Part shown: piece by piece, positions 1 to 8,498 of the stretch
Numbering within the stretch: position 1 is the first letter of the stretch
Layout: every line of letters starts with the position of its first letter
Source of the DNA: Actinacidiphila cocklensis
GTDB lineage: Bacteria > Actinomycetota > Actinomycetes > Streptomycetales > Streptomycetaceae
Assembly (NCBI RefSeq): GCF_907177275.1
Contig: NZ_CAJSLV010000103.1
Location: forward strand, 62,001 to 126,000
Reading direction: 5' to 3'
DNA length: 64,000 bases
Translations under genes and position numbers: made by a program
The notes under the pieces: model-generated
Database searches by the model: none
What the model was told of the DNA's origin: nothing
Seen by the model: only the letters and a program-made list of their open reading frames with translations

Positions 1-483
1 GTGCGCGCGGTCGCCGCGGCCCGCGCCCTGCCGGGCGTCGACCCCGCGCGGGTCGCCGCGGTGGGCAACAGCCAGGGCGGCGGCCTGGCCCTCGCGGTCG
101 CGGGCCTCGTCCCGGACCTGGCGGCGCTGATGATCTCCGCGCCCTTCCTGTGCCACATCCAGCGCGCCATCGACATGACCGACGCGGACCCGTACGGCGA
201 GATCGTCCGCTACCTCGCGGTGAACCGCGAGGCCGAGGCGGAGGTCCGCAGGACCCTGTCCTACGTCGACGGCGTCCTCTTCGCCCGCCGCGCCACGGCC
301 CCCGTCCACGTGGGCGTCGGCCTGCGCGACACGATCTGCCCGCCGAGCACGGTCTTCGCCGCCTGCAACCACTACGGTTCCGCGGACCGCACCGTCCACG
401 TCTACCCGTTCAACCACCACGAGGGCGGCGAGGCGCTGCACACCCGCCGCCAACTTGACTGGCTGGGTGAGAAGTTGCGCTAG
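1..483 (+). CDS. Acetyl xylan esterase/deacetylase-like alpha/beta hydrolase (5' truncated)
   Basis: C-terminal 160 residues of an alpha/beta hydrolase that resembles the acetyl xylan esterase / cephalosporin C deacetylase (AXE1) family. The nucleophile elbow is visible as GNSQGG near residue 22. The acid lies in GLRDTICPP near residue 110 and the catalytic His in NHHEGG near residue 139, so the triad is intact. The N-terminal half of the family is missing because the window begins inside the gene; the GTG at base 1 is probably an internal Val codon. Its stop codon overlaps the stop of the convergent esterase downstream by three bases. It likely deacylates a carbohydrate or small acetyl ester. 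Nothing ties it to the biosynthetic genes beyond position. Confidence 0.8.
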   Translation: MRAVAAARALPGVDPARVAAVGNSQGGGLALAVAGLVPDLAALMISAPFLCHIQRAIDMTDADPYGEIVRYLAVNREAEAEVRRTLSYVDGVLFARRATAPVHVGVGLRDTICPPSTVFAACNHYGSADRTVHVYPFNHHEGGEALHTRRQLDWLGEKLR

Positions 484-1424
484 TCCTTCGGACTGGTGAA
501 GCAGGCGCGGAGGAAGGCGGCCGCCTGGCGGGTGGCGGTGGTCGCCGCGTCGACGGTGCCGGCCATGGCGAAGAAGCCGTGCGCCATGCCCGGGTAGCGG
601 GTCAGCTCCACCGGGACGCCGGCCGCCGCGAGGCGGCGGGCGTAGGCCTCGCCCTGGTCGCGGAGCGGGTCGTACTCCGCGGTGATGACCAGCGCCGGGG
701 GCAGGCCGCCGAGGTCGGCGGCACGCAGCGGGGACGCCAGCGGGTCGGCGGCGTCGGCCGGGTCGGCGAGGTAGTGGCGGGCGTACCAGGCCACCGAGCG
801 GTGGTTGAACAGCCACGGGTCGGTGTTGGCGCGCATCGAGGCGTCGTCGGCCGACTGGTCGGTGTTCGGGTACACCAGGAGCTGGCCGGCGAGCCGCACG
901 TCGCCCGCGGCCCTGGCCAGCAGCGTCATCGCGGCCGCCAGGTTGCCGCCCGCGCTGTCGCCGCCGACCGCGAGGCGGGCCGGGTCTGCGCCGATCTCGC
1001 CGGCGTGCGCGGCGACCCAGCGCAGGGCGGCGTGGCAGTCGTGCACCGCGGCGGGGAACGGGTGCTCGGGCGCGAGCCGGTAGCCGACGCTGACCACCAG
1101 GCACCCGGCCTCCGCGGCCAGGGACCGGCACAGCGCGTCGGCGGTGTCGATGCTGCCCAGCGTCCATCCGCCGCCGAAGCAGTAGAGCAGCGCGGGGAGT
1201 TGCGGGTCGGCGCTCGGCCGGTAGACCCGCGCCGCCAGCACCCCGCCGGGGCCGGGGATCTTGCGGTCGTGGACCTCGTGCAGCGCACGCGGACTCCCCG
1301 CGTCGGCCTGGATCGCGGCCAGGTCGGCGGCCCGCGCCTGCTCGATCGAGAGCTCGTAGAGCGGCGGCTCCCCGGCTCGGGCACGCCGGTCGCGCATGGC
1401 CTGGATCTGCGGGTCGAGCGGCAT
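480..1424 (-). CDS. HSL-family alpha/beta hydrolase (esterase)
   Basis: A 314-residue hormone-sensitive-lipase type esterase. Visible family marks are the oxyanion segment CFGGGW near residue 82 (the usual first His is Phe here), the nucleophile GDSAGG near residue 152, the acid in AEYDPLRDQ and the His in GMAHGFF. Start at the ATG at 1424, which begins MPLDPQIQAM; the frame stays open much further upstream but that part reads as compositional noise. It is the last gene of the long minus-strand run, separated from the phosphopantetheinyl transferase by about 257 bp in which I see no gene. It could remove an acyl group or release a product; this is inference from position only. The Phe replacement could change oxyanion-hole geometry. 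Confidence 0.85.
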   Translation of the reverse strand: MPLDPQIQAMRDRRARAGEPPLYELSIEQARAADLAAIQADAGSPRALHEVHDRKIPGPGGVLAARVYRPSADPQLPALLYCFGGGWTLGSIDTADALCRSLAAEAGCLVVSVGYRLAPEHPFPAAVHDCHAALRWVAAHAGEIGADPARLAVGGDSAGGNLAAAMTLLARAAGDVRLAGQLLVYPNTDQSADDASMRANTDPWLFNHRSVAWYARHYLADPADAADPLASPLRAADLGGLPPALVITAEYDPLRDQGEAYARRLAAAGVPVELTRYPGMAHGFFAMAGTVDAATTATRQAAAFLRACFTSPKD

Positions 1425-1681
1425 GGTCGTCAACCTCCGGGTGGTGGGGGCGATGGTGCGGGTCCGGCCGGAAACGCGGCTGCGGCTGCGGCAGGGTACG
1501 TGGTTGGCGCGGCATGGCGGGTGGCGGTCCAGCGGATGCCGCGACGGCGGGCTCGGCCGTGGCTCAACCGGCGCCCTGGCCGGGCGAGTCACGGCTGCCC
1601 CGCGCGCGGCGGACGGCGGGTGCGCGGGGTCACGGTGGCGGGGAGGCCCGTCAGTGGGCGGGCCTTGCGCGGGTGCGGGTG

Positions 1682-2386
1682 TCACGGGGGCGGCGCCGGT
1701 GACGCCCAGCGGCGGGGGGTCACGCGGTAGTCCGCCAGGCCGGACAGGGCGACGGCCGCACGGTAGCCGGGTGGGGCCGGGACGTCCGTGATGCGGTAGC
1801 CGGCCGGCCAGGCGTCCCCGGCAGGGGTGTTCCCAGGCGGTGCGACGGGTGGGGTCACCGGGACGCGGAGGCCCTGGGTCAGGCGGCCGCCGTGGGCCTT
1901 GACCAGCGCCTCCTTGCGGGACCACAGGCGGGCGAAACGGGCCGCCCTGGCCACGGGGTCGGCAGCCGCCCGGACGAACTCGGCCTCCTCCGCCGGGAAG
2001 TAGCGGCGGGCCATCGCGACCGTGTCCAGGCCGGGCACGATCCGCTGGACGTCGACGCCCACCCGGCGGCCCGCGGTGACCGCGACCATCGCGACGTCGC
2101 CGGAGTGCGAGAGGTTGACCTGTACGCAGGAACCGGGGTCCGCCACCTCCGGCTTTCCGTGCGGGCCGCGCACGAAGCGGATCTCGGCGGCAGCCGCCCC
2201 GGTCCGCCCGGCCACGATGTGGCGGACGGCCCCGTGGGCGACGACGAACCGCCGCCGGTCGTCGGCCGAGCGGTACGCCGCCGCCCGCTGCCGCTCCCCC
2301 GCGTCCAGGACGCCGAGCAGGTGAGCGAGGACCCGGTCCGACCGCTCGTCGGGCACCAGCCACACCTGCACCTCGTCCGCGCTCAC
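1682..2386 (-). CDS. 4'-phosphopantetheinyl transferase (Sfp type)
   Basis: A 234-residue Sfp/Gsp-type enzyme that converts apo carrier proteins to the holo form by adding phosphopantetheine from CoA. The two family signatures are present: VGVDVQRI near residue 110 (Mg-binding Asp) and the WSRKEALVKAHG helix near residue 155 with the catalytic Glu and Lys. An N-terminal RRRFVVAHGAVR segment fits the CoA-binding region. The GTG start at 2386 overlaps the stop of the aminotransferase gene (GTGA), so it is translationally coupled. Its substrates are presumably the ACPs in this window (5.7, 17.7, 18.0, 43.8 kb and the PKS ACPs). The last 15 or so residues are Pro/Ala rich and probably disordered. 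Confidence 0.93.
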   Translation of the reverse strand: MSADEVQVWLVPDERSDRVLAHLLGVLDAGERQRAAAYRSADDRRRFVVAHGAVRHIVAGRTGAAAAEIRFVRGPHGKPEVADPGSCVQVNLSHSGDVAMVAVTAGRRVGVDVQRIVPGLDTVAMARRYFPAEEAEFVRAAADPVARAARFARLWSRKEALVKAHGGRLTQGLRVPVTPPVAPPGNTPAGDAWPAGYRITDVPAPPGYRAAVALSGLADYRVTPRRWASPAPPP

Positions 2387-3681
2387 CGCGGCTCCGCCCG
2401 GTCCCTGACCAGCTCGGCCAGCCGGCGTACGCCCTCACCGACCCGCTCGGGCGGCAGCGCGCTGCACGACAGCCGGATCGACCGGCGGCCGCCGCCGGAC
2501 CCGGGCGCGTAGAAGAAGCTCATCGGTGTCCACAGCACCCCGTACTCGCGCCCCGAGGTCTCCAGCATCGCCTCGTCCACGGTCAGCGGCACGTCGAGGA
2601 CGGCGAAGAAGCCGCCCGCGGGGGTGTTCCAGCGGACCCGGGCGTCGTCGCCGAAGGACGTCTCCAACGCGGCCAGCAGCGCCCGCAGGTTGCCCCGGTA
2701 GAAGGCGGTCTTCGCCTTGCCCGCGGCCCGTACGCTGCACCCGGCCTCCACCAGGAAGCCGCCGACGACCGCCTGCGCCACCGGCGAGGTGTTCACCGTC
2801 AAGAGGCTCTTGACCGCGGACAGTTCGTCGGCCAGCAGGGTGCGGCGGCCGGCCGCGTCGACGACCGTCTGGTCGGCGACCAGGAAGCCCACCCGGGCGC
2901 CGGGAAAGCAGGACTTCGCGAACGAGCCGAGGTAGAGCACCCGTTGCCCGGTGTCCAGCGCCTTGAGCGTGGGCCGGGGTTCGTCGCCGAGGCCGAACAG
3001 CCCGTAGGGGTCGTCCTCCAGGATCAGCAGGTCCTGCTCGGCGGCCACGTCGAGCAGCCGGCGCCGTGCGGCCACCGGCATCGAGGCCCCCGACGGGTTG
3101 GCGAAGTTCGGCACCAGGTAGAGGGCGCGCGGCCGCCGCCCGGAGGCCCTGACCGCGGCCGCCACGGCGGGCACCGTGTCCGGGTCGAGCCCGTCCGCCG
3201 ACTCCGGCACCGGGACGACCTCGACGCCGAGCAGCCGGGCGGCCCCGGTGAGCCCGACGTAGCAGGGCTCGACGGCCAGCACCACGTCCCCGGGCCGCGC
3301 GCACAGGCCGCGCAGCGCGATGACCATGGCCTCCTGGCAGCCGCTGGTGACCATCACCGCCTGCTCGGGCACCTCGATGCCCTCGTCGACCAGGAGCATC
3401 CGCGCGATGAGCGCGCCCAGGTAGCCGTTGGTCCTGCCGTACTGCAGGAGCCGGCGCTGCCGCTGCTCGTCGTCGAGGCCGAGCGCTTCGAGGTGGGCGA
3501 GGTAGCCGCGCAGGTAGCGTTCCAGGTCGTCGGTGCTGTGGAAGCCGTCGTAGGGGCGCCCGGCCGCGAGCGAGATCGCGTCGGGGAAGCGCGCGGCGAC
3601 CTCGTTGAGGAAGTTCATCGACGCCGACTCCGGGTCGGACACCGAGGCGTGCAGGTCGTCCCGCCGCAGCTGGACCGTCAT
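2383..3681 (-). CDS. hpgT: HpgT-like PLP aminotransferase
   Basis: A 432-residue fold-type I aminotransferase. The PLP lysine is K256 in LGSFAKSCFPGARVG, and the preceding LILEDDPYGLF carries the PLP-pyridine Asp. The N-terminal stretch MNFLNEVAARFPDAISLA followed by GRPYDG strongly recalls the HpgT group, which transaminates (di)hydroxyphenylglyoxylate to (di)hydroxyphenylglycine in glycopeptide and CDA clusters. PglE of phenylglycine biosynthesis is a relative. The downstream neighbour of its promoter-proximal side is a hydroxymandelate oxidase with a 4-nt overlap, and a hydroxymandelate synthase lies at 13-14 kb, which supports this substrate. LysN/2-aminoadipate transaminases share the fold, so the substrate is inferred from context. 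Confidence 0.85.
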   Translation of the reverse strand: MTVQLRRDDLHASVSDPESASMNFLNEVAARFPDAISLAAGRPYDGFHSTDDLERYLRGYLAHLEALGLDDEQRQRRLLQYGRTNGYLGALIARMLLVDEGIEVPEQAVMVTSGCQEAMVIALRGLCARPGDVVLAVEPCYVGLTGAARLLGVEVVPVPESADGLDPDTVPAVAAAVRASGRRPRALYLVPNFANPSGASMPVAARRRLLDVAAEQDLLILEDDPYGLFGLGDEPRPTLKALDTGQRVLYLGSFAKSCFPGARVGFLVADQTVVDAAGRRTLLADELSAVKSLLTVNTSPVAQAVVGGFLVEAGCSVRAAGKAKTAFYRGNLRALLAALETSFGDDARVRWNTPAGGFFAVLDVPLTVDEAMLETSGREYGVLWTPMSFFYAPGSGGGRRSIRLSCSALPPERVGEGVRRLAELVRDRAEPR

Positions 3682-4814
3682 CGTCTCTCCGCTCGTAACA
3701 GCACCGCCGACCGGTCGAGGGACCCCAGGTCGGGGCGTCCGGCCAGTGCCATGGTGTGGGCCAACTCCTCGGTGGCCAGATCGAGTACGCCCGCGACACC
3801 GGCGGCGCCGTCCGCCGCCAGGCCCCACAGGGCGGGGCGGCCGAGCAGGACCGCGCGGGCGCCGAGCGCGAGGGCCGCGAACGCGTCGGTGCCGCCGCGC
3901 ACCCCGCCGTCGAGCAGCACGGGGACCGCGCCGCCGACCGCGTCCACCACCTCGGCCAGCGCGTCCAAGGTGGCGGGTGTGCGGTCGAGTTGGCGGCCGC
4001 CGTGGTTGGACACGACGATCGCGTCGGCGCCGTGGCGCACCGCGAGCGCGGCGTCCTGGGCGGTGAGGATGCCCTTCAGCACCAGCGGGAGGTCGCTGCG
4101 CTCCCGCAGCCAGGCCAGGTCCGACCAGGTCACCGACGGGTCGACGGCCTCGGCCGCGTGATCCGCGAGCGCCGAGCGCCCGGTGCCCGGCAGGTGGGCC
4201 GCGGTCATCACCGCGGGGTCGAGGTTGGCGGCGCGGATGCCGGGGCCGATCGCGAAGCCGTTGCGCGCGTCGCGGTGGCGGCGGCCCAACCGGGGTGCGT
4301 CCACGGTCAGGACGATCGCGCGGTAGCCGACGGCCGCGGCCCGGCCGACGAGTTCGGCCAGCAGGTCGCGGCGGCGCAGCCAGTAGAGCTGGAGCCACAG
4401 GGGCGCGGCCGCCGCGGCGGCGATGTCCTCCAGGGTGTGGCTGGCGTAGATGCTGACCACGAAGAGCGCCCCGGCCGCCCCTGCGCCCCGGGCGGTGGCC
4501 ACCTCGCCCTCGGGATGGACCAGTTGGTGGTAGGCGGTGGGCGCGATGCCCAGCGGGGTGCGCAGCCGCGCCCCGAGCAGTTCCGTGCCGGTGTCGCAGT
4601 GGGACACGTCCACCAGCACCCGCGGCCGCAGCGTCACCCGGCTGAAGGCCCGCCGGTTGTCCCCGACGGTCCGCTCGCTCTCGGCGCCGCCCTGGACGAA
4701 GTCCCACACCCGCCCGTCGAGCCGCCCCCGGGCGGCGGTCTCGTAGTCGCCGAGGACGGCGGGACGCGGCACCGGGGACGTCGCCGGCGCCGCCTGCGCC
4801 TCCCGGGCCGTCAC
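3678..4814 (-). CDS. hmo: FMN-dependent 4-hydroxymandelate oxidase
   Basis: A 378-residue member of the alpha-hydroxyacid oxidase family (glycolate oxidase, lactate oxidase, mandelate dehydrogenase). The signature SNHGGRQLD near residue 265 supplies the catalytic His and substrate Arg. LKGILTAQDA carries the flavin Lys, LQLYW the conserved Tyr region, and GGVRGGTDAFAALALGA the FMN phosphate site. In Hpg pathways this enzyme oxidises 4-hydroxymandelate to 4-hydroxyphenylglyoxylate. It is coupled to the HpgT-like gene downstream (ATGA) and to the KASIII-like gene upstream (GTGA). Start is the GTG at 4814, because the longer reading frame adds only Arg/Gly/Pro-rich noise. Other 2-hydroxyacid substrates are possible, but the hydroxymandelate synthase in the same operon favours this one. 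Confidence 0.87.
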   Translation of the reverse strand: MTAREAQAAPATSPVPRPAVLGDYETAARGRLDGRVWDFVQGGAESERTVGDNRRAFSRVTLRPRVLVDVSHCDTGTELLGARLRTPLGIAPTAYHQLVHPEGEVATARGAGAAGALFVVSIYASHTLEDIAAAAAAPLWLQLYWLRRRDLLAELVGRAAAVGYRAIVLTVDAPRLGRRHRDARNGFAIGPGIRAANLDPAVMTAAHLPGTGRSALADHAAEAVDPSVTWSDLAWLRERSDLPLVLKGILTAQDAALAVRHGADAIVVSNHGGRQLDRTPATLDALAEVVDAVGGAVPVLLDGGVRGGTDAFAALALGARAVLLGRPALWGLAADGAAGVAGVLDLATEELAHTMALAGRPDLGSLDRSAVLLRAERR

Positions 4815-5716
4815 GGGCGCCGGCCCGCGGTCGCGGCGTGGCGCACCGCGGCGGCCACGTCGAAGGCGGCGAGGGACACGGTGCCCCGGTCCGTGGCCTG
4901 GTCGGCGAGCACCAGGCGGTGCGGGCCGGGCGGCGGGGCGGCGAGTTCGGCCGCCAGCTCCCACCAGACGCCGGTGGTGGGACGCCCGGCGTCAGCGGTA
5001 CGCACGCGGTGCGCGCCAGGGGGCGGTGGGAGCGCCGGGCCGACGATCGCGGTCACCGGCACGTGCGCGCCGCCGGCGCCGGCGAGCGCCTCCGCACCGG
5101 GGCGGCCCGGGGCCGCTGAGGTGGTCAACGCCCCGATGGTGGCGGTGCGTTCACCCGGAGCGGGTGGGCCGAGCAGGAGGGCCACACCGTGCGAGCCGGT
5201 CGGCAGCGCGACCGGGACGCCGGGGTCGTAGGGCAGCGCGTCCTGCTCGACGACCAGCAGCAGCGCGCGCAACAGGCCCGCACCGGCGGCGTACGCCTGG
5301 ATCAGCCGCAGCGCGGTGAAGGCCGCCGCCGGCCCCTGGTCGCTGACGGCCAGGGCCATCGGGGTGCCCGGGCAGAGGTGGCTGAGCCAGGTGGTCGTGG
5401 CGCGGCCGGGGGTGATGTCGGGTACGGAGTAGGCCAGGACCAGCAGGTCCACGGACTCCCCCGGCGGGACGGCCTGCGCGATCAGCGCCTCGGCCATCTC
5501 GCCGTACGACTGCCCGCCGCGCGCCAACGCGGCCTCGTCCAGGGCGAGTCCGTATGGCTGGAGCAGGTCGGCGAGGTAGACCCGCAACCGCTCGGTGTGG
5601 GCGGGGTCGGCGGCCAGGGCCGAGGGTCCTGGGAAGGCCAGCCGTGCGGTCCTGCGCACTCCCCAGCCCGCGGGGAGTGCGGCGGCGGCGCCGTGTGGCA
5701 CGAAGGTCCGCATCAT
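4811..5716 (-). CDS. Degenerate thiolase-fold (KASIII-like) protein lacking the active-site Cys
   Basis: A 301-residue protein whose middle, from LLVLAYSVPD to LLLVVEQDALPYDP, reads like the N-terminal half of a KASIII/thiolase. That region covers the nucleophile elbow, here SDQGPAAAF. The usual Cys position appears to be Pro, and the C-terminal half has no clear His or Asn catalytic motif. It is therefore unlikely to condense or transfer acyl groups by the normal route. It lies between the ACP gene (TGATG overlap) and the hydroxymandelate oxidase (GTGA overlap), next to a KASIII with an intact Cys. A role as scaffold, chain-length partner or docking protein is conceivable by analogy with Cys-less KS beta subunits. 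Start could be 5719 (GTG), 5716 or 5713. Confidence 0.6.
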   Translation of the reverse strand: MMRTFVPHGAAAALPAGWGVRRTARLAFPGPSALAADPAHTERLRVYLADLLQPYGLALDEAALARGGQSYGEMAEALIAQAVPPGESVDLLVLAYSVPDITPGRATTTWLSHLCPGTPMALAVSDQGPAAAFTALRLIQAYAAGAGLLRALLLVVEQDALPYDPGVPVALPTGSHGVALLLGPPAPGERTATIGALTTSAAPGRPGAEALAGAGGAHVPVTAIVGPALPPPPGAHRVRTADAGRPTTGVWWELAAELAAPPPGPHRLVLADQATDRGTVSLAAFDVAAAVRHAATAGRRP

Positions 5717-6012
5717 CACGCTTCCGTGAGCAGGTTTCCCGCGACGTACTCGGCGAGCGAGCCGACCGTGCCGAAGTCGTCGCGGCCCAGCTCCTCGACG
5801 CTGATCTCCAGTTCGAGGCGCTCCTCCAGTTCGAGGACGAGTTCCAGGCCGGTGGTCGAGCTCAGCCCGAGCGCGTCCATCAGCGCGGTGTCGGCCGTGA
5901 CCCCGGTGACCTCGCGCTTGAGTACCTGCGGGAGGAGGTCGCGGATGCTGTCGACCAGGCGGTCGCGCAGCGCCGGGTCGACGGCGCTCGCGGCGGTGTC
6001 CTGCTCCGTCAT
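5716..6012 (-). CDS. Acyl carrier protein
   Basis: A 98-residue free-standing carrier protein. The phosphopantetheine site is the Ser in ALGLSSTTGLELVLELEE near residue 51. The usual D-S-L is replaced by S-S-T, so the position before the serine lacks the canonical Asp. The rest of the four-helix pattern, including the acidic helix II and the VGSLAEYVAGNL ending, is normal. It sits between a KASIII gene and a KASIII-like gene, so it probably carries the acyl group those proteins handle or the substrate of the adjacent condensation domain. The gene ends in TGATG overlap with the next gene. Carrier identity is clear; the cargo is unknown. Confidence 0.88.
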   Translation of the reverse strand: MTEQDTAASAVDPALRDRLVDSIRDLLPQVLKREVTGVTADTALMDALGLSSTTGLELVLELEERLELEISVEELGRDDFGTVGSLAEYVAGNLLTEA

Positions 6013-6056
6013 CGGTGGTCCCTTTCGGTGGGTGGGGGGTGGGGGTCGACGTCCGT

Positions 6057-6986
6057 TCAGTGCACGAAGGCCATGGCGGAGAAGGTCGCGCCGCGGCCGG
6101 CGCCCGCGGCCGCCATCACGTACGGCTCGCCCTGCCGCAGCAGTCCGCGGTCCTGCGCGGTGCGGTAGTTGACGAAGCTGTCGGCGCAGAAGACGTGGCC
6201 GGTGGTGGCCACGTTGTCGAGCACGACCCGCTCGCGCGGGTAGCCCAGAGTGCGGCAGACCTGGTGCCAGGCGACGCGGTTGACGTTGTGCGGCAGGATC
6301 ACTCCGACGTCCTCCATCGCCAGGCCCGCGCGGGCGACCGCGGCCGTGATCGCCGAGGCCAGCTCGTCGGCGTACACCCGCTGGAACTCCAGGGCCGTTT
6401 CGGGGTCGTCGGTGTCGAAGTCGCCGCGCAGCTCGGTGGCGTAGGCGAGCAGCCGGTCGCGCTCGCCCTGCGCGGCGACCAGGCAGGCCGCGGCGCCCTC
6501 GCCGAAGAAGGAGGTGTCGGGGACGAGCCGGGCCTCGGCGGTGAAGGCCTTCTCGCCGGTCAGGACCAGGGCGAGGCCTTCGGGGTCGCCGTCCGCCGCG
6601 AGCAGCCGGCCCGCCGCGTCGAGCGCCAGCAGGCCGGAGGCGCAGGCGTGGTGGCCGACGGCGAAGACGGCCGCGTGCCCGAGCCCGAACTCCTCGCACA
6701 CCTGCCGTACCGGGTCGTGCGGGTAGGGCACGACGGTGGGGAAGGTCCGCGCGTGCAGCACGTACCGCACCAGGTGCTCCCGCCCGCGCAGCGCGTCCAG
6801 CCTTTCCAGCGCCGCGCGCAGCAGGTCACGCAGCTCGCCGTCCGGATCGCGGGCGACCTCGCCCAGCCGGTGGTACCGCCGGAAGATCTTCACCTGCATC
6901 CCGCTCAGCCCGAGCCGCCCGGCGGGCTCCTCGATCGCCACCCGCCCGGGCGGCACCCACGCGGCGACCCCGACCAGCGCGGTCAC
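6057..6986 (-). CDS. KASIII-like 3-oxoacyl-ACP synthase / acyltransferase
   Basis: A 309-residue KASIII-family protein. The nucleophile is C115 in GHHACASGLLALDAAG. The second catalytic His is in LPHNVNRVAWHQ. The third catalytic position, usually the Asn of a GN motif, appears as TTGHVFCADSF, giving a Cys-His-His arrangement in place of Cys-His-Asn. Family members with changed third residues include ester- or amide-forming KASIII acyltransferases, so this could be a transferase and not a decarboxylating condensing enzyme. GTG start at 6986 overlaps the stop of the condensation-domain gene. It lies one gene upstream of an ACP, which is the natural partner. The final FSAMAFVH matches the usual C-terminal strand. 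Confidence 0.85.
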   Translation of the reverse strand: MTALVGVAAWVPPGRVAIEEPAGRLGLSGMQVKIFRRYHRLGEVARDPDGELRDLLRAALERLDALRGREHLVRYVLHARTFPTVVPYPHDPVRQVCEEFGLGHAAVFAVGHHACASGLLALDAAGRLLAADGDPEGLALVLTGEKAFTAEARLVPDTSFFGEGAAACLVAAQGERDRLLAYATELRGDFDTDDPETALEFQRVYADELASAITAAVARAGLAMEDVGVILPHNVNRVAWHQVCRTLGYPRERVVLDNVATTGHVFCADSFVNYRTAQDRGLLRQGEPYVMAAAGAGRGATFSAMAFVH

Positions 6987-8497
6987 CTCGCCGCATCCGC
7001 ACGAACGCCCTCCGCGGGCACCCCGCCCGGACCGCCCGCGTCCCCGCCGACCGCCGCATCCAGGGCCACGTTGACCGCGCCGACCGCGCCGACCACCGCC
7101 GCGGCAGCCGCAACCGGGCTTCCGGCCGCCCCCGGACCGCCCTGCGCCGGAGCGGCGGAAGCCGCCTCGATCGCCGCCGCCTCCATCGCGCGGGCGAACG
7201 ACTCGGTCGCCGCCGGGGAGATGTAGTGCGTGTCGGCGCGGATCTCGAAGAACAGGCCGTCGGGGGCGTCGTCGACGTGGACGAAGAAGCGTTCGGTCTG
7301 GATGTCCTCGCGGGCGATCCAGGTGAAGCCGGTCTCCGCCCGGAGCGCGCGCAGGTCCTGCGCGGCCGGGCGCGGGGCGTCCGGCGAAGGGCGGTAGGTG
7401 CTGCGGTCGTTGAGGTAGGTGCCGATGGTGACGTCCTCGCCGCGCTCCCGCGAGACCCGTTCGATCAGCTCGACCAGGTGCTCGGGGTTGAAGTAGGCGT
7501 GCTTGTACGCGGACATGCTGCTGCGCCTGGCCAGCCCGATCGCCTCCTCGGCCGTGGCACCCGCCACGTCGAGCACGCTGACGCCCGCCTGCGCGAGCAT
7601 GCACACCACCTCCGAGAGCCCTGGCCTGAAGCGGTTGTTGACGACCGGCCTGACCACCACCGGGTTGATGCCGGTGGCCCGGTGCAGCGCCGTCGCGTAC
7701 AGCCCCAGCAGCACGGCGGGCATGTCGGCGCCGGTGCGCGCGAGGATCGCCGGCAGGGACGCCGTCAGCGCCGGCGAGCGGAACACGGCGCCCCAGTGGC
7801 GCGGGCTGCGCGGGTCGGTGGGGCCGGGCAGCTGCCGCCCCGGCACGGCCCGCAGCACGCCCTCCCAGTGGCGCAGCGCCCGCGCGTTCTGCCGCTGCCC
7901 CGCGGGTGAGCCCTGCCAGCGGGCCTGGTCGAGCTGCTGCATGCCGTTGACCGGGGCGCTCTCCCGCGCCCTGACCTCGCGGAGCATGACCGCGCCGCCC
8001 ATGCCGTCGGTGACCAGGTGGTGCATGACGGTCACCAGGTGGGTGGGCCGGCCGTGCTGCCGTACCGTGCCCATCCGGACCGGCCAGCTCCCGGCGAAGT
8101 CGAACTCCCGCTCCCGGTACTGCTGTTCCACCGCGGCGGCGACCGCGTCGGGGTCCGCGTCCGGCTCCGCGTCGTAGACGTCGAGCGCGATCCGGCCCCG
8201 GGCGAAGAGCTGCTGGGTGGGCCGCCCTGCCGCGTCGAAGACCAGCCGGGTGCGCATGGAGTGGAACCGGCACATCAGGTAGCGCAGTTCGGCGACCACG
8301 TCGGCCATGGTCGTCCCCGGTTCCAGCGGCGCCCGGCCGCCGATCGGCAGGGCGCTGCGCTGCCGGACCATCGCCTGCCAGATCTCCCACATGCCCCAGG
8401 ACATCTCGTCCACGCCCTCGCCCTCGCCGGCGAAGTCGACGAGGACCCGGTCCGCGAGCACCGGCGCGGCCACCGGCGCCGCTCCCACGTCACCCAT
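6983..8497 (-). CDS. Free-standing condensation-domain protein
   Basis: A 504-residue protein of the condensation/acyltransferase superfamily (NRPS C domains, PapA-type and WES/DGAT enzymes). The catalytic motif HHLVTDG is intact near residue 161. Later segments such as VVVRPVVNNRFRPG and FEIRADTHYIS resemble the second subdomain. The last 70 residues are an Ala/Gly/Pro-rich tail that is probably disordered. It is not fused to adenylation or carrier domains, so it likely joins an acyl group on one carrier to an amine or hydroxyl acceptor in trans. Neighbours are a ligase (1-nt gap) and a KASIII (GTGA overlap). Whether it forms an amide or an ester cannot be told from sequence. Confidence 0.83.
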   Translation of the reverse strand: MGDVGAAPVAAPVLADRVLVDFAGEGEGVDEMSWGMWEIWQAMVRQRSALPIGGRAPLEPGTTMADVVAELRYLMCRFHSMRTRLVFDAAGRPTQQLFARGRIALDVYDAEPDADPDAVAAAVEQQYREREFDFAGSWPVRMGTVRQHGRPTHLVTVMHHLVTDGMGGAVMLREVRARESAPVNGMQQLDQARWQGSPAGQRQNARALRHWEGVLRAVPGRQLPGPTDPRSPRHWGAVFRSPALTASLPAILARTGADMPAVLLGLYATALHRATGINPVVVRPVVNNRFRPGLSEVVCMLAQAGVSVLDVAGATAEEAIGLARRSSMSAYKHAYFNPEHLVELIERVSRERGEDVTIGTYLNDRSTYRPSPDAPRPAAQDLRALRAETGFTWIAREDIQTERFFVHVDDAPDGLFFEIRADTHYISPAATESFARAMEAAAIEAASAAPAQGGPGAAGSPVAAAAAVVGAVGAVNVALDAAVGGDAGGPGGVPAEGVRADAAR

Positions 8498-8498
8498 C

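Noticed and set aside
1425..1681. Possible small gene between esterase and phosphopantetheinyl transferase
   Set aside because: Only compositional open frames rich in Arg, Gly and Pro; no ribosome site or motif.
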